Source: Amorphophallus konjac
Lineage: Eukaryota; Streptophyta; Magnoliopsida; Alismatales; Araceae
NCBI GenBank assembly: GCA_022559845.1
Contig: CM040127.1
Location: 30,776,708-30,840,707, forward strand
Direction of reading: 5' to 3'
DNA length: 64,000 bases
The notes under the pieces are model-generated. The model was not told where the DNA came from and made no database searches. It worked only from the letters and a program-made list of their open reading frames with translations. Position numbers and translations under genes: made by a program. The number at the start of each line of letters is the position of its first letter. Position 1 is the first letter of the stretch. Of the stretch, positions 44,718 to 57,112 are shown piece by piece.

Positions 44718-47700
44718 ATGGTGGATGAAATGGGAGCAATAGAAGTTTCAGAGTGATTCTTATTTTCTATGGTCAGTTCTAGTGATTAAAGTGACAGATT
44801 CCTGCATTATGGAACTGATGCTCCCTGAATACCTTACCTTTTTGTTGAAAGAAAAAGTAAAAGAGAGTGCATGGAGAATACTCCCTTATACTGTGCCAAC
44901 TCTTAATTTAGCTTCATTCAAGGCCAGGGTTAATAGTTCCCCCTTTGTTTTGCTAAGAAAAGAGGGAACTCTTCAGAAAGATTTTTTTATCATTAAGTAG
45001 GTATAGTTGGTCTGAGTATCTTTTTTCCTTGATTTTTTTCTTGAATTTGTTGTTCAGTGCCTGCAGAATTTTGTGGCATTTCACGTTGTTTCCATCATTT
45101 ACAATCATTGTTGGGGTTTATATCTTCACAGAAGAAACAGCCATATGCCCTCTTAAAGTTTCTATAAAACATATACCCTTTCTCTAGCCTTTCACTGGTT
45201 CCCATAGGGAAAACACTGATTTTTCATTTCAGATAGTATTTAAGACGTTTCTTTGCATGCTCTTCATACATTGTATCATGCACTATTTAGGAATTTTGTA
45301 GGCCCGGGCTGTCAATGGATCCTGCTTACCTGGTATCCCAGCCTGACTCCAACATGCTTTGGATGCAAACCCCACCTGGTGAGTTGGCAGAGTCATATAT
45401 TGCCACATCTGATTCTGATAACTCGCTAATCCTCTAAATATATTAGCATATTTCTATATTTATGTAAGATGAAGTATTTTCTCCTTTTTCATATCCTTAT
45501 ATTTGTGTAATGAAATTATTTTACTTTATTTCATCTTCATTTTATGATATTTAGTGTATTTTCCCTGCTGCAAGTTGATGCGAGAGTACTTGTGTCCTCC
45601 CTTTACATTTTATTTTATATAATATTTACTGTTGCTTTCTTGACTCAAGCACCAAAAAGTTGGAATCAATTCTGACCCTGACAAGTACTGGAGTCGTGGT
45701 TGAAGTTAAAAACTTTCTTATTGGAAATGAAGTCAATCAGTTCATCTAACTCTAACCTAACCTTCGTAGTGCCCTAGGTAGTACATGAAGGATCAAGGTC
45801 ATAACAAGTCATTTGTTCGCCTGGATGATTTCTGACATTTTTATTAGAGAAAGATAAAATCCATCGCTAGTTTGAACTATATATTTATGGATAAGAGCTC
45901 TTAATTGAATCTGCTTTCTTTGGTTTCCTTGGAAGTTGGATTCTGTGGGCTTATGTATACATTGGCTGCTCCCACCCCTATCCATCAATTTTTCTCTGAA
46001 GTGGCATTTTTGAAAATGAATAAGGCTTTCTTTTTTATTTGTTTTCTCCCTCCCTTAAATCTTTTCTTGTGTTATAATTGATCTTCCATGTTTTGGCTCA
46101 TTTAGCAACTCTTATTGTCCTTTCGATGGATCATTAATTCTTCAGCTGTTATGCCGAGTATCCTAACTCCTAAGATAGACAATCATTTTCTGATGACTAC
46201 ATAATTTTTTCTCAGAATCTTGTTCCCACATTTTCAGAAATATATGTCTCGTAGTGTATAACCCACTCTAAACGTGTCTTGTTTTTACTGCTTGCAGTAC
46301 CCTTGTTTATTCGGTTATTCTTTCATACAGTGAATTCGCTTGTAAATAAGAGGTGAACAATGTATGAAAACTGGACATGTGACCTTAATATCCATTTGCC
46401 ATCAATCTAACAAGCAGTGTTCTCAGTATGTCGCCCCGGTTAGCGGCAGTGTATTCATGGTGCCTTTACTGATCCTGGTGTTGCAAACGATGCAGGCCTT
46501 TCCGGAGGAAGCAATCAGACCGAACCCTTAATAGGGGTCACTGCCAACCGTGACAGTAGCAACGATTTCAGACTGCCCAGAACAGCCTAGCTCTGTATTT
46601 GAAGATGGTGATGTAATTGGCGGTACTGTGTATATCCCACGTTCCTCATTCTTTTTAACATAGGGCAATCGCAGCGTCTCAAAGCCCTTGTAAAATATCT
46701 AAATTTCCCTTGGTTTGATGGTGCAAGAGGCTGCCCATGAGCCCATGGTCTGCATTCCAGCGGAAGATGGTAGGGTTTCGGGAATTTTGGGTGTTTGGAG
46801 GGGGTGTGGGGGAAGCCCATCGGGGCAAATGTTTAGGGTAACGTCTTCTTTAGCGCACAGGATTTCTGCTTTATTAAAGATGTCTCGAACCAGCTGTGTG
46901 CCTGGGTCTCACAATTATAACCAAGGAAGAATCAGTCTTTAAATTAGCCGCTACTTCTCTCGAACGGCGGAGAAGTGGCAGGCTGATTGAACGATTGGCG
47001 GCTATGCTGACATCATTCTTTCAAACTTAACCGGCTCCTTCTGTGACCTTGGGTGTTGGTCGCATGATGGAAGAGATTGTGCCGATTGGCGATGGCATGC
47101 AAAAAGGCTTCCTCATGCTTGAGGAGTTGTAATACTCGGAATCTCCATTTGCCATAGTAAGAAATGAAAATTTGCATTTATTTTTCTTTTATTGCAGGGT
47201 AATGTTGCGATCATCTGGTCTGGTCTGTTAACGTCTCTTTGGCTTGCTGCTGGTATATTAGCCGAGTATCGTGTTTTCCCCTGCCTTTGACTTTTTAAAC
47301 GGGGCAAGACCACGAAAAAGTCATCATTGAGACCTTTTATACACGAATTGTCTTTTATGAGGCTCTGGCCGTTTTTCACCTGTGGCTATGGTTGAAGCAT
47401 ATATCGTGGTTATGACCTCGGGGCTAACCCGGGGGTAATTGTACACCCTGAGATATGTGAATATATTTGTAGCAATGGAACGGTGCATCTTTTTGATTTT
47501 AGCAAGGCATGCGGATAATCCATGGAAACTTGGTAAAACCTTTGTGCGGTGTGTAAGTGATGGGAGCGGTGACCCCAGATGTGGATGAAATGGCACCTCC
47601 AAGGAAATCCTTTTGAAATATTAACGACAGAATATGACGTTCGAATTAGAACGTCAGAGGAATCGTATTTGTAGTCAAATAATGATCAGACTGAGCCACG

Positions 47701-48264
47701 GAAGATCAGGCATCAGATTGGGCAACCGGAATAGATGATCTGCTCATAGTTACTAGGTCAGAATAATTAAATATTTCAACTAGTATCATGAACATTTATA
47801 ATAATAAGCTCAAGAAAGGTCCTGTCCTGTCTGAACTGAATGGCGCGACTTGTAACCAATCTAGGTAAGCGTGCTCGACTAATTTTGTCTCACTGTTCTC
47901 TACGGTGTTGAAGGCCTCCCTTCGAACCAATCTAGTCAAGACTTCGATACCTTGATTCCCGTCGTAACCATGGGCGCACGTAGCAAAAAGACACGATACC
48001 AGTGTCACCTAAACTAGAAATTTGGTTCGACTGCTTCAACTGTAACATGAGATTTTTTTTTATTTTTACAACTGATTCCCGACTTTTGAAATCCGTACTT
48101 TTCCAAAACTAAGCAAAAAATTTGATTTCGATCAACATCGACGGACCAATATCGTTAACAAAGGTCATATTTATACAGGGAAAATGACATCCCCAGACAC
48201 GATATACTGCATAATTTAAGCTATATATAACATGTTTGTACAAGTAAAACAGAAACTCTTGAAC
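44718..48264. other. MED19 3' flank and intergenic DNA
   Basis: The MED19 3' UTR presumably occupies the first few hundred bases. The stretch 46400-47620 is less AT-rich than its neighbours, and both strands have short frames, but no family was recognised. The rest is AT-rich with nothing identified. Confidence 0.4.
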
Positions 48265-48516
48265 CACTTTGATAACGGAGTGAGTTAAAGATGGATAAGT
48301 CACCCGTGTGACTCACCCTTAATTCACCCTCGATGATTTATTTCATCCTTTTGATTGGAGTGAAAAATTTTAATTTTATCCTTAACCGACTCCGATTAAG
48401 ACATGATCGATTAAGATAAAAAGAGTCAGATTAAGATAAAAAGAGTCAAATCAAGATTAAATCATCTCACCCCGAATAACCCATCCTTTAACTTAGACTT
48501 AATTTTTATCAAAGTG
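48265..48516. mobile_element. MITE-like element, 252 bp, TIR CACTTTGATAA
   Basis: The left end CACTTTGATAACGGAGTGAG and the reverse-complemented right end CACTTTGATAAAAATTAAGT share 11 identical terminal bases. Further inside they share more inverted similarity (GAGTTAAAGATGGATAA against AAGTTAAAGGATGGGTTA). I could not find a convincing TSD, so the superfamily is unassigned. It lies downstream of the GLTP gene. Confidence 0.55.
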
Positions 48517-48519
48517 AAG

Positions 48520-48671
48520 TACGCCATGCCCGGAAGACCGATCTCAACGAATTAAAAGTCACATTCAGGAGTCCTAAACAAGACCGATAGCAGCGAAATC
48601 ATCCTCACCGATTCCATGCCTCTGATCAGTGACTGCATGTCAGTTGAAGTACGCCATGCCCGGAAGACCGA
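48520..48671. repeat. Duplicated 27-bp motif, 125-bp offset
   Basis: A 27-bp sequence, GAAGTACGCCATGCCCGGAA followed by GACCGAT, occurs identically at about 48520 and 48645. Exact identity over this length suggests a recent local duplication. Confidence 0.75.
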
Positions 48672-48913
48672 TACTAACCTAAATTCACTTCCACTGACAT
48701 AATACTACTTTGGGGCCAAATAAATGAAGGGGTGCGGTATCTGAGTTTCAAATTAATACCTTGAATTATTGGGTGTTAAGTCCAAACCTAAATATTGGTT
48801 GTTGTTACACTTCAGACGTAAAATATTGGTTTGTCATGGCCCAAACTAAAAGGCATATACTGAATAATTTAAGGGTATGAAGAGGAAGGGGGGATTCCGA
48901 TGTGAATTCTAGT

Positions 48914-51900
48914 TCAGGAAGCTTTAAGGCCGTCCAGGCCAACGCTAGCCTGCAGGCAGAAAGACCAGTTGCAAAGAGTCAATAATTATCCGTTCAGTTA
49001 AAGTAGTTTCTCAACAGCAAGCTCTTACCAGGAACTGGTGGTTTTCTTCAAGAAGAGGAGAGAAAGTAGTGCAAAATTTCTCCATGTCTCCGTTAAGGTC
49101 CCCTGATCCGCCAATCACATCCATGAATTTCTTCCTATCTGGTGCAAGCTTCATTGCTACCTGTGGTGGTTTTGAAATATGATAATTGATAAGAAATCTG
49201 AGTGCAAGCAAATAAAGGAAATAATGATTTCCGAAAGGGAAATATTCCTATCGATTAGGAAGATGAAAGGGAAAGTCTTCTTTGCACTCTTTTTCCATTC
49301 AATCATTATGGTTCCACTCAATTCTCCAGAAATTACCACGGATCAAAACTTGAAGGGCGTGTTTGCTAATCGGGTGGGGTTAACGCACTCGACCCCGGGG
49401 GGTCGAATGCGCTAACCGACCCCGGTTAGCGGCGTTGTGTGTGAGAGAGCGGTGGGGCACACACCGCTCTCTCACATCGACTCCGCCATCCTAACCACGC
49501 GTCAAAGGGGCCCGAAAGTCATGCAGCACCTGTTGACATCAGAAGGGTGTGCGAAAAGGGTGTGCAAAACCATGAACTTTTAAAACCAGTATACAAATAT
49601 CCAAGTTCCATTTCGTCCACTTGATTTAGGAGGATGAACAAGGCTGGCCCTTTAACATCTTGGCATGAGACTGACGAAGGCACAAAACTTAAAAAGGGGC
49701 GTGCGTGAAATGAGCAGATAAGCCAAAGTCAAAAGGATCCTCACGAAGCTAATAAAGATGAGTTAAACTTATGTGTGGAAAGGCATGGTACAAAAACATA
49801 CAATGATAAAAAAAGGGGGGTCAAAATATGCGCACTGTTCAGGACCCATAAAAACCATAGTTTCAACTAAGGCATTTAATCAACGGAGAGTTGGAGATCT
49901 CAAAAAGGGGGGGAAAGGAAAAGTAAATTATAGACGCCAAAATGTTGAGCATGCCTACTGTGTTTCGTTTGGTAAATTGCAAAAAGTATAGTTCCAAGTT
50001 TGAGACGTTACACTAAAGCTAGAGCTGGCAAGCCATCCGTGCCATTTCTTTAGAGTCTTGCCGTAAGAATCTGTACAAGCCCGTGACATGGTCCAATCTG
50101 CATGCTCAAGCAGGTTACGGAATAACTCGACCAAGAAGTCCATGGCCCTGAATAAATGGGTAACCCAAGAAAATACACATTGTGAGATCACAAAGCTCTG
50201 GCAACATCCACTACGAAAAACATATATCAGAGTTACATGAAGACTTTAAGTGGTTATTGAGCAAAAAAAATGGACAAAACAAAATGAAAATAACACAGAT
50301 ACATGGGGGGAAAAACTACATGACATTCTTTCGAATGGTATACTGTCGATATGACATACCTTGTTAACCAGAGAAGCCCATTAGTACAACTTGATGAACC
50401 TTTAGCTGTTTTAGCTTCAACTTCTTCTTGGACCATGTCATAAAGCAGATTGTATTTTGTAGGGTTTGATGAGTATTTTGTTTCCAATCTCTACAAGGAG
50501 ACCGAACAATAAATCCTTTCGTCAAGCAGTAACAGTAAAATCATACATGGAAAAAAAGTAACCGGTAGAAGCCAAGCTAAACATGACTTCTACTACAAAA
50601 GGTCCTAAACTTGACCTTCCAGAGGCATGATATATCATAGATGAGCAACATATTATGAATCCCTATACTTTTCCACAATGAAGAGACCATTGTATCTGTG
50701 TGATGTTTCTTAAAACAAATTAGATAATGATTAATGACAGATCATCCACCTCAGAAATTTTTTCAAGGGGAAAAACAAAATGGAGAACTCATACCGTTAT
50801 GTTACCTCCAATGTCGGATTTTACAAGTGCCATGGCAGCCCCAAACTTGTCTGTAGGCAAAGACATGACAAGTTGTTAGTAAATTGAATTCAAGTTCTGG
50901 GGTTACATTTCTTCTTACATGACACAAAAGGCAAGAGATAGCTTATCCAAGGAAAATGCTTGTGCGGAAACATCACATACTTTGGAACGTGTGGTGATAA
51001 TGAAAAGAGTGTTTCATATGTAAAGATAAGGAAGGAGAACTGCTATCCCCATGATGTGACTAATGAAGACAAGTAATGCAACAGAACAACAAAGCATCTC
51101 TGATACGCATAAAGGACGATCATTTATGTAATATCAAGATATTGAGAATACCACTGAAGGTTTTCTAAATGAAATGTGAAATAAATGTCCATCCATGTAG
51201 CATGTGTATCTGAATGACTTAATAAGCTGTGATGATGATGGAAGAGAGTTTCAGGTGGAAAGATGATGAGGTCCTTGAAGAAAAGAAGTGTACACTACAT
51301 AAACATTATATTATTATAAAGGTCTTCCTCAATGCCAGAAATTTGTATGTGGTGATCCTTTCATCCTGAAGTTCCAAAGGTTCAGGAAAATCAGTGGGCT
51401 AGCTTTCAGGACCATTTCTATCCTCTGGTCTGCAAAAGTTTAGCTTCTGCTGAAGACAAAATTCAATATAGACTTTCAAGATGTGTTTCTTTCATGAAGT
51501 CAAGGATTGAGCAATTTCAATAGCCTGCCTCGAGTGCCATCATCAAAGCAACCTACAGGAATGAACAGAATCAAAATTCAAAGGAAACCAATCAATTTAC
51601 TTCTGGGCCGGTTACCAATGTTGGCACCATGAAGCATCCTTCATCAACTCCTAATGGCTTCTGCAAGGGTCTAAACGGGACCAGGCAGATTCAGGTGGAC
51701 AGATGTGCTCCATATGATTTTAAGAAATGCTTGATTTTGACATGATTGGAGCTGGACTTACTAATCCCATCATGGAGGGTAACCAGATCCTGGCTGATCC
51801 CTCCAAAGAAAATGCAATGTTAAAGGGGGAAAGGCCCAGAATTGTCCATCCTCATCAAGTTCTGGTGTTCCTCGGAGTGAATACGTGCTCATGCATGTTA

Positions 51901-53446
51901 TTTTGGTTATAACATACTGAAAGTAGCATAAGTTTTTGCTCAAGTTGCATGGTCTACCCGGAACTGCCATGTGATGTTGGAACCTAATTGAAGGACCAAG
52001 ATTGCAAGAAGCCAGTGTACCCATACCACAACCTCACAGCAGAAGCACTGTGGTGTTAGCTCATCCAGTTTCATTCTTGTTGGAAGTTGCAACTGCATAT
52101 TATCTCCAGAATGACAAACACCAAGTACAGCCTCTGGGAACTGGATTATAAGGATGATGATGTTCAGGTTTAGATATACAATTGTCTTCTGTTATTACAT
52201 TGAACGAGCAGCTTGAATTCAGGTCTTGCCTATGTAGTTAGAGGCAAGAAGTGCCCAAGGCGATCGAGGGGTCGACTTAGCCTCAAATGCTTCGGCTAAG
52301 CATTTGCAGAGACAATTTTGAAATATATTAACTAAAGCAAATATATATCATTAAATATGTCAACAACACATATAAAATCAATCAAATTAATAAATTCATC
52401 CATTTAGATGTGAGAAATAAATTAAAAACCTATCAAATTCATCCATTTAGATGTGTTGGGCAGCCCAAGTGGTCTTGGCCCAAAGGCCTCTACGGCCACA
52501 GCCAGATCGCCTAGGCAAGATGGGCCAAAGCAAGGTGACTTATAGGCGCCTCGCCTCGCCTCATTGCCTATGTAAGTGCCTTTGATAACATAGGGTCTCG
52601 TACCAAAAACTTGAACAATTATCTCCACACTACATGGTTGTCCAATTTCCCCCTTTTTTCCCTTATGGCATTCAGCAAGAAGTAGGTCTGATGTTAATGA
52701 GCTTTCGCACTTGTGTTCTTTGTCCCAAGGTGACTGCATGAATTATATCAGCTCCACAGTGGATGAAAGATATATGCCTTTGGCCCTTCAAATAAGATCA
52801 TGTACTTTCTTCCTTGATCCTTCAAACTAGATCATGTACTATACTACTTGATCCTTCTTAGTAGCTAATGTCATAGACATATCAGAATGTAGCTTATATG
52901 GGGAAAAACAAGAAGATATATGGGGATAATTCTCATGTGATACTAGAGTTCTGATGCATCCCTAGACCTTGACGTACGCATAGACAGTTTACGGACGGAA
53001 TGTTTGCTTTATTATTTCTAACCCATCCATCATATAATGGCAAATTTACTGGGAAAGATAAACAACAGAAAAAGTATCATGCATCCTTAGGACTCATGTA
53101 ATCAAATAAAAGAGTTGAATTGTAAACAGGGCAAGTCCTTAACAATCTTCAACTCTTAGCTTAACTAGAGCAGCACCATTTCTCATAGAAATGCGTCAAA
53201 TTCATAGATGAGTTAACATACTTGTCAACAAAGTGGTAAATCAAATAAAATGAGCATCTGATGACTATAAAACAACAGGAGATCCAACATAACATTACCC
53301 AGAACAGGAAGGATGAGCTTGCACACATCCAGGAAAGGCTTGGTCAGCATTTCAGCATTCTCCGACTTAACATGATTCATCCCCTCCAAAGAGGGTGTGA
53401 ACACAGTGCCTTCCATGCCTAGACCGAGGACCGTTCTATCTGCCAT
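48914..53446 (-). CDS. GLTP1: Glycolipid transfer protein (GLTP1-like)
   Basis: GLTP-fold proteins move glycosphingolipids between membranes in the cytosol. The coding exons on the - strand are 53446-53299, 50850-50795, 50490-50360, 50147-50012, 49160-49029 and 48949-48914, all with GT-AG junctions and matching phases. From the internal Met at 53416 (MEGTVFTPSLEGMNHVKSEN) the protein is 202 aa, the length I recall for Arabidopsis GLTP1. An in-frame ATG at 53446 would add ten residues (MADRTVLGLG). The predicted sugar-headgroup residues are present, numbered from the 53416 Met: D52, N56 and R59 (KSDIGGNITRL), W99 (GLLWLTR) and H138 (LKKWHGWLASSSF). The last exon gives the family C-terminus ASVGLDGLKAS. 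An acceptor at 53471-53473 and a donor after 53867 suggest a 5' UTR intron. Introns 1 and 5 carry MITEs. Confidence 0.95.
49355..49513. mobile_element. Possible Tourist-like MITE, 159 bp, in a GLTP1 intron
   Basis: The left end GGGCGTGTTTGCTAATCGGG and the reverse-complemented right end GGGCCCCTTTGACGCGTGG resemble Tourist/PIF termini. It is flanked by GAA at 49352-49354 and 49514-49516, which is not the usual TWA target, so the class is tentative. It contains a near-perfect hairpin (TGTGAGAGAGCGGTG with CACCGCTCTCTCACA). Located in intron 4 (49161-50011). Confidence 0.45.
50851..52221. other. GLTP1 intron 1, distal part
   Basis: Intronic sequence. A + frame stretch at about 51590-51700 (TSGPVTNVGTMKHPSSTPNG) could be a remnant of an inserted coding sequence, but I cannot assign it. 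No bounded element recognised. Confidence 0.4.
52230..52593. mobile_element. hAT MITE, 364 bp, in GLTP1 intron 1
   Basis: The ends are CTATGTAGTTAGAGGCAAG and, reverse-complemented, CTATGTTATCAAAGGCACT, with subterminal AAGGCGATCG/GCCTCGCCTCG motifs. Flanking 8-mers GGTCTTGC (52222-52229) and GGTCTCGT (52594-52601) agree at 6 of 8 positions. The interior is AT-rich. It belongs to the AGGCG-rich hAT group. Confidence 0.7.
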
Positions 53447-54010
53447 CACAGACTGTTAGATCCTAGCAGTCTGAAAGACCAAATGCTCGGAACAGAACAA
53501 CATCAAGACGGAATGCAGCAGATTTTACACATATCAGTTTTACCATCAACTTCAAAAAACAACAAAAAGATAAAGATGATGACGAAATAAAACAGAAACA
53601 ATCCATCCCACACCTCAGCCTTCGCTCACCGATCTCCAGATCTCATCATCTTTAGCACATGGAAAGGCCAAAAGAAACCTTTAAAAAGATACTAAAACCT
53701 AGTATCGTTCTTCACTAATTCTGACCGGATCTGCCGACCAGCGATTCTTATATGTTCTTCGCTGTCCCAATTCAGATCCAACCGAGGGGTCTCCTCCCGG
53801 CGACGCTGCCGCGAACAAACACACGCTACGCTAGTCCATGGGAGGTCTGTGGAAGAGGAAGCCTACCTCCTGGTGCTCCGCCTCTTCTCCACCTCCTCCC
53901 TCGGGGCTCTCGATCCGATCTGATTAGAGAGGAGATGGCGAAGCAAACAAGCAAACTCAGCGGGCAAAAAAAGGTGGGAAAGCGCCGTCCCCACGCGACC
54001 GACCACCGCC

Positions 54011-54021
54011 TCTTATTTATA
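54011..54021 (-). promoter_or_regulatory. TATA box of the GLTP1 gene
   Basis: TATAAATAAGA on the - strand, at the edge of a GC-rich 5' region, about 145 bp upstream of the inferred 5' UTR donor (after 53867). Transcription would start near 53985. No other TATA-like motif was noted in the GC-rich block. Position and sequence are visible; function is inferred. Confidence 0.55.
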
Positions 54022-54104
54022 GCAGCAGCGCCGGATCGGCATACGGCCATATGGGAAAGGTGAGAGCGGGAAGTAAAAATGTACGCATAATTCGGGCTGG
54101 GATA

Positions 54105-54462
54105 AATAATTAGGATTTTTAAATAAATTAATATTAAATATAAATTTATAAAAATACTCTTAGAAATATACTAAAATATATATAACTATTTAAAATTGTA
54201 TTGTATAAATATGTCATTTTTATTTATAAGTATATTATTTTTTGTCAAAAATTTATATTTATGTATTATTTGATTTTATAATATGTTATACTTGTTAATA
54301 TATTTTAAGAATATATTTTATAAATTTAATTATAACCATAATTTATTTATAAAAAATTTAATATTTATAAATTAGGGCAATGTTATAGGGACATCTTTAT
54401 TGTCACATTTTTTATTATTCTATTATGGTCCATCTTGATATACAAATATATATATTAGTGCA
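54105..54462. repeat. AT-rich repeat shared with 56311-56450
   Basis: The phrases GAATTTATAAAAAAATCACTC (56363) and AAATTTATAAAAATACTCTTAGA (54141), followed by TATTGTATAAATATG against TATTATGTAAATATG, show the two stretches are diverged copies of one sequence. No coding potential. Probably an unclassified element. Confidence 0.45.
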
Positions 54463-54736
54463 GCTTTTTTGTATTTTTTAAAAATTTAGGTTGATCTCAA
54501 CCCGGCTTACATGTTTGTGCTGATTGTATGGCCGTAAATTTTTTTTTAAAAAAAGAAAAATCAAACTCAAATTGATTGTCCCATGATTTTGGGCACAAAG
54601 GGGTGCCGATTTTTTTAAAGTTATGTTTTCAACCATCAAAATCAAAGATGGTACAATACAAAGAGGTAAGTCGGATTGAGGCCGATCTGATTCGTTTTCT
54701 GCAAAAAAAAATAGTTGCACCGCATGCGATGCAACA
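54463..54736. mobile_element. MITE-like repeat, paired with 57113-57412
   Basis: Starts TAGTGCAGCTTTTTTGTATT and ends near a GTTGCACCGCATGCGATGCA block. The copy at 57113-57412 shares the internal phrase CTTACATGTTTGT, the ATTGGATTGCCC/ATTGATTGTCCC type phrase and T-rich/A-rich inverted flanks. TSDs are not clear. A (TA)n run follows at 54750-54775. Confidence 0.4.
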
Positions 54737-54742
54737 GGTGGG

Positions 54743-54776
<34 letters not shown>

Positions 54777-54779
<3 letters not shown>

Positions 54780-55673
54780 TTTATTACATATTAAGCATGT
54801 CAATCTACGATAATTGATAACACCAACTCACCTCCAAACACAAAAGTAAGCGTAACAAAGCGGATTCCAACTCTTTCCCCTTGTGTATCATAAACTCATG
54901 ATCACTTACCTCTCATGCATGGCCCCTTACTATCTCTTTGCGTTTGGAACGGATAGTGAATTTTTTCAAAATCTCTTAGAGAGAGAAGAAACAATTTTGA
55001 GTAATTTTAAGAAAATTTTTAATTCTCTTCTATTTCTCATTATCTCTTTCTAAATCTCGAAATCCATCGTAAAATAAAAATTGATGAGATATTGAGACAT
55101 GTGGAAATATTTTTGAAGAAGAAGGGATTTCAATGAATTTCATTGGAGAGCTTAAAATCTCTCTCTTTGATCCGTTTCAAATGCACACTTAACTGTGTGA
55201 ACAACTGTTACTATTTCTGGTGTAACTTATAACAGTGAGCGATTTTGTCATACACAACCTTGTACTTAAAGTTGCAGCAAACATGTAATCACCTCCTCGT
55301 GTCTGACCTCCCAAAGAACCCCGCGAGACAGGAATAACTAGATTGCAATTATGACTTTTCTCATCTATTTCCTCCTAGCTCTAGTCTTCTGTAGTCACGA
55401 ATTTGACGGCTTCTCCTTAACTTACTAAAAGAGCTTTATCTCATCTATATAGATCTCTTCAAATTAACCTCGTTGCATAGGAAGATTTAGCTTCTGACCT
55501 TGTTCAAAAGTAATACTGACGAGTACAAATTTCACCATATTAAGGGAGAAATCCCACCTCATCCAGATAAATTAAGAAAAGTATCGAGGATCACTTTGGT
55601 AACTCCGCTTAAGGTTAGGGTATCGTATTCGAATCAAAACCTCCGAATATAATATCCGACTCTGGTTGGTTAG
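54777..55673. other. Intergenic, AT-rich
   Basis: No gene or bounded element recognised. Confidence 0.5.
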
Positions 55674-55929
55674 TGTTAGAGAATAGTCCCGTGTTAGAAA
55701 CGAACTAAAATATAATAGGATTATAATTATAGTGCCCTATTCACTCAATGTCTTAAGATTTTAAGTTAGATGATCAAATTCAATAAATTCTAACATGACA
55801 TTAGAGCTCGTGATTATGATATAGGTCGCGCACTTCGTGTTATCATAGTTATAATTAAGGTGCTCTTTTCACTCAACGTCTTAAGATTAAGATTTTGAAT
55901 TGGATGACCCAATTCAATATATTCTAACA
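55674..55929 (+). mobile_element. TRIM-like retrotransposon, 256 bp
   Basis: The 5' LTR-like unit (55674-55795) and 3' unit (55838-55929) share ATAATTATAGTGCCCTATTC/ATAATTAAGGTGCTCTTTTC and TCACTCAAYGTCTTAAGATT, and both end ATTCTAACA. The 3' copy is shorter. A possible primer-binding site TGACATTAGAGCTCG follows the 5' unit. Flanks GTTAG (55669-55673) and GTTAA (55930-55934) agree at 4 of 5 positions. Old and degraded. Confidence 0.6.
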
Positions 55930-56984
55930 GTTAACTCCGTTTCTTTGTAAAAATACACACATGGGTACCAATTTCTCTCTCTCTGGTTGAGTGTCATTTA
56001 TCAATATAGAATTGAGCATGAGAGAGTAATATATGCTTTAGATGATGCACACCGGGGGGTGTAGTGCCATTACACACTGCGCTCTCTTTCTTCTCCTCCC
56101 ATCGTGTCGGTTCTACTCGAACAGTTGAACCAATGGAATGGGATTGTGTTACTTGCAGCACACCGGTGATATTGCATATACATCCTTTAACTGTACAACA
56201 AATATTACTAAGGAAAAATGGTTCTCAAAATAACTTGGCCCTGTATGCTCTGCCACTTTGAAATGGAGATCGACTCTATAAAGAAAAGTGGGGAAATTTT
56301 GACACATAAATGTATGAATAATATTTTAAGATTCTTATAAATAAATTATTATTGAATATGAATTTATAAAAAAATCACTCTTGAAAATATATTAACAGAC
56401 ATACTTTACCGTGTAAAATTATATTATGTAAATATGTTATTTTTATTTACATGTTGCAGATCATGCCATGTCATCTGCAGTTATCTTTTTCATTAATCCA
56501 TGTGTGTTACACATGACTTGGAAAAAATAAAAAATGTGAGACCCATATCTCTTATTAAAAGTATCGTGTTTTTTTTCTTCAGGACATCACATCACATCGT
56601 GGACACGCAGATCAATGCGAGTGCAAATTGTGGAAGACGTGATGCCATCCGCAATTCCTAGATTGCAGCAAGTGTTACCTATACACACACGTACGCGCGG
56701 GTATGTATAACGACCAAAACTTACACCAAGTTAATTCCGCAAGGACTCTATTCCCACGCTCTTCCAAATGAGGTCCGTGGGCCGCTCCAGACCTCTGCAT
56801 CCAAGGACATGGCTTTGGTTGGGTCTCTCATAACATTGAAGGCACATACAACACTATCTATCTTGATATCCTCTTGATTCCAAACTGGAATTCTTATAGT
56901 TGTAGCTAGTTTAGGAGACCATGCCTTCTTTCTTATTCCTTTCTATTCCGATTGCAATGTGAGCCTACGAGTCCATCTATATCT

Positions 56985-56989
<5 letters not shown>

Positions 56990-57029
<40 letters not shown>
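56990..57029. repeat. (TC)n microsatellite
   Basis: About twenty uninterrupted TC dinucleotides. Confidence 0.95.
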
Positions 57030-57112
57030 GTCACATCACACATGTATCAATTTTTAAATACGAACTCATCTAGATCGAATTTGACGTAGAGTCTGACTTG
57101 CTATATTACATG

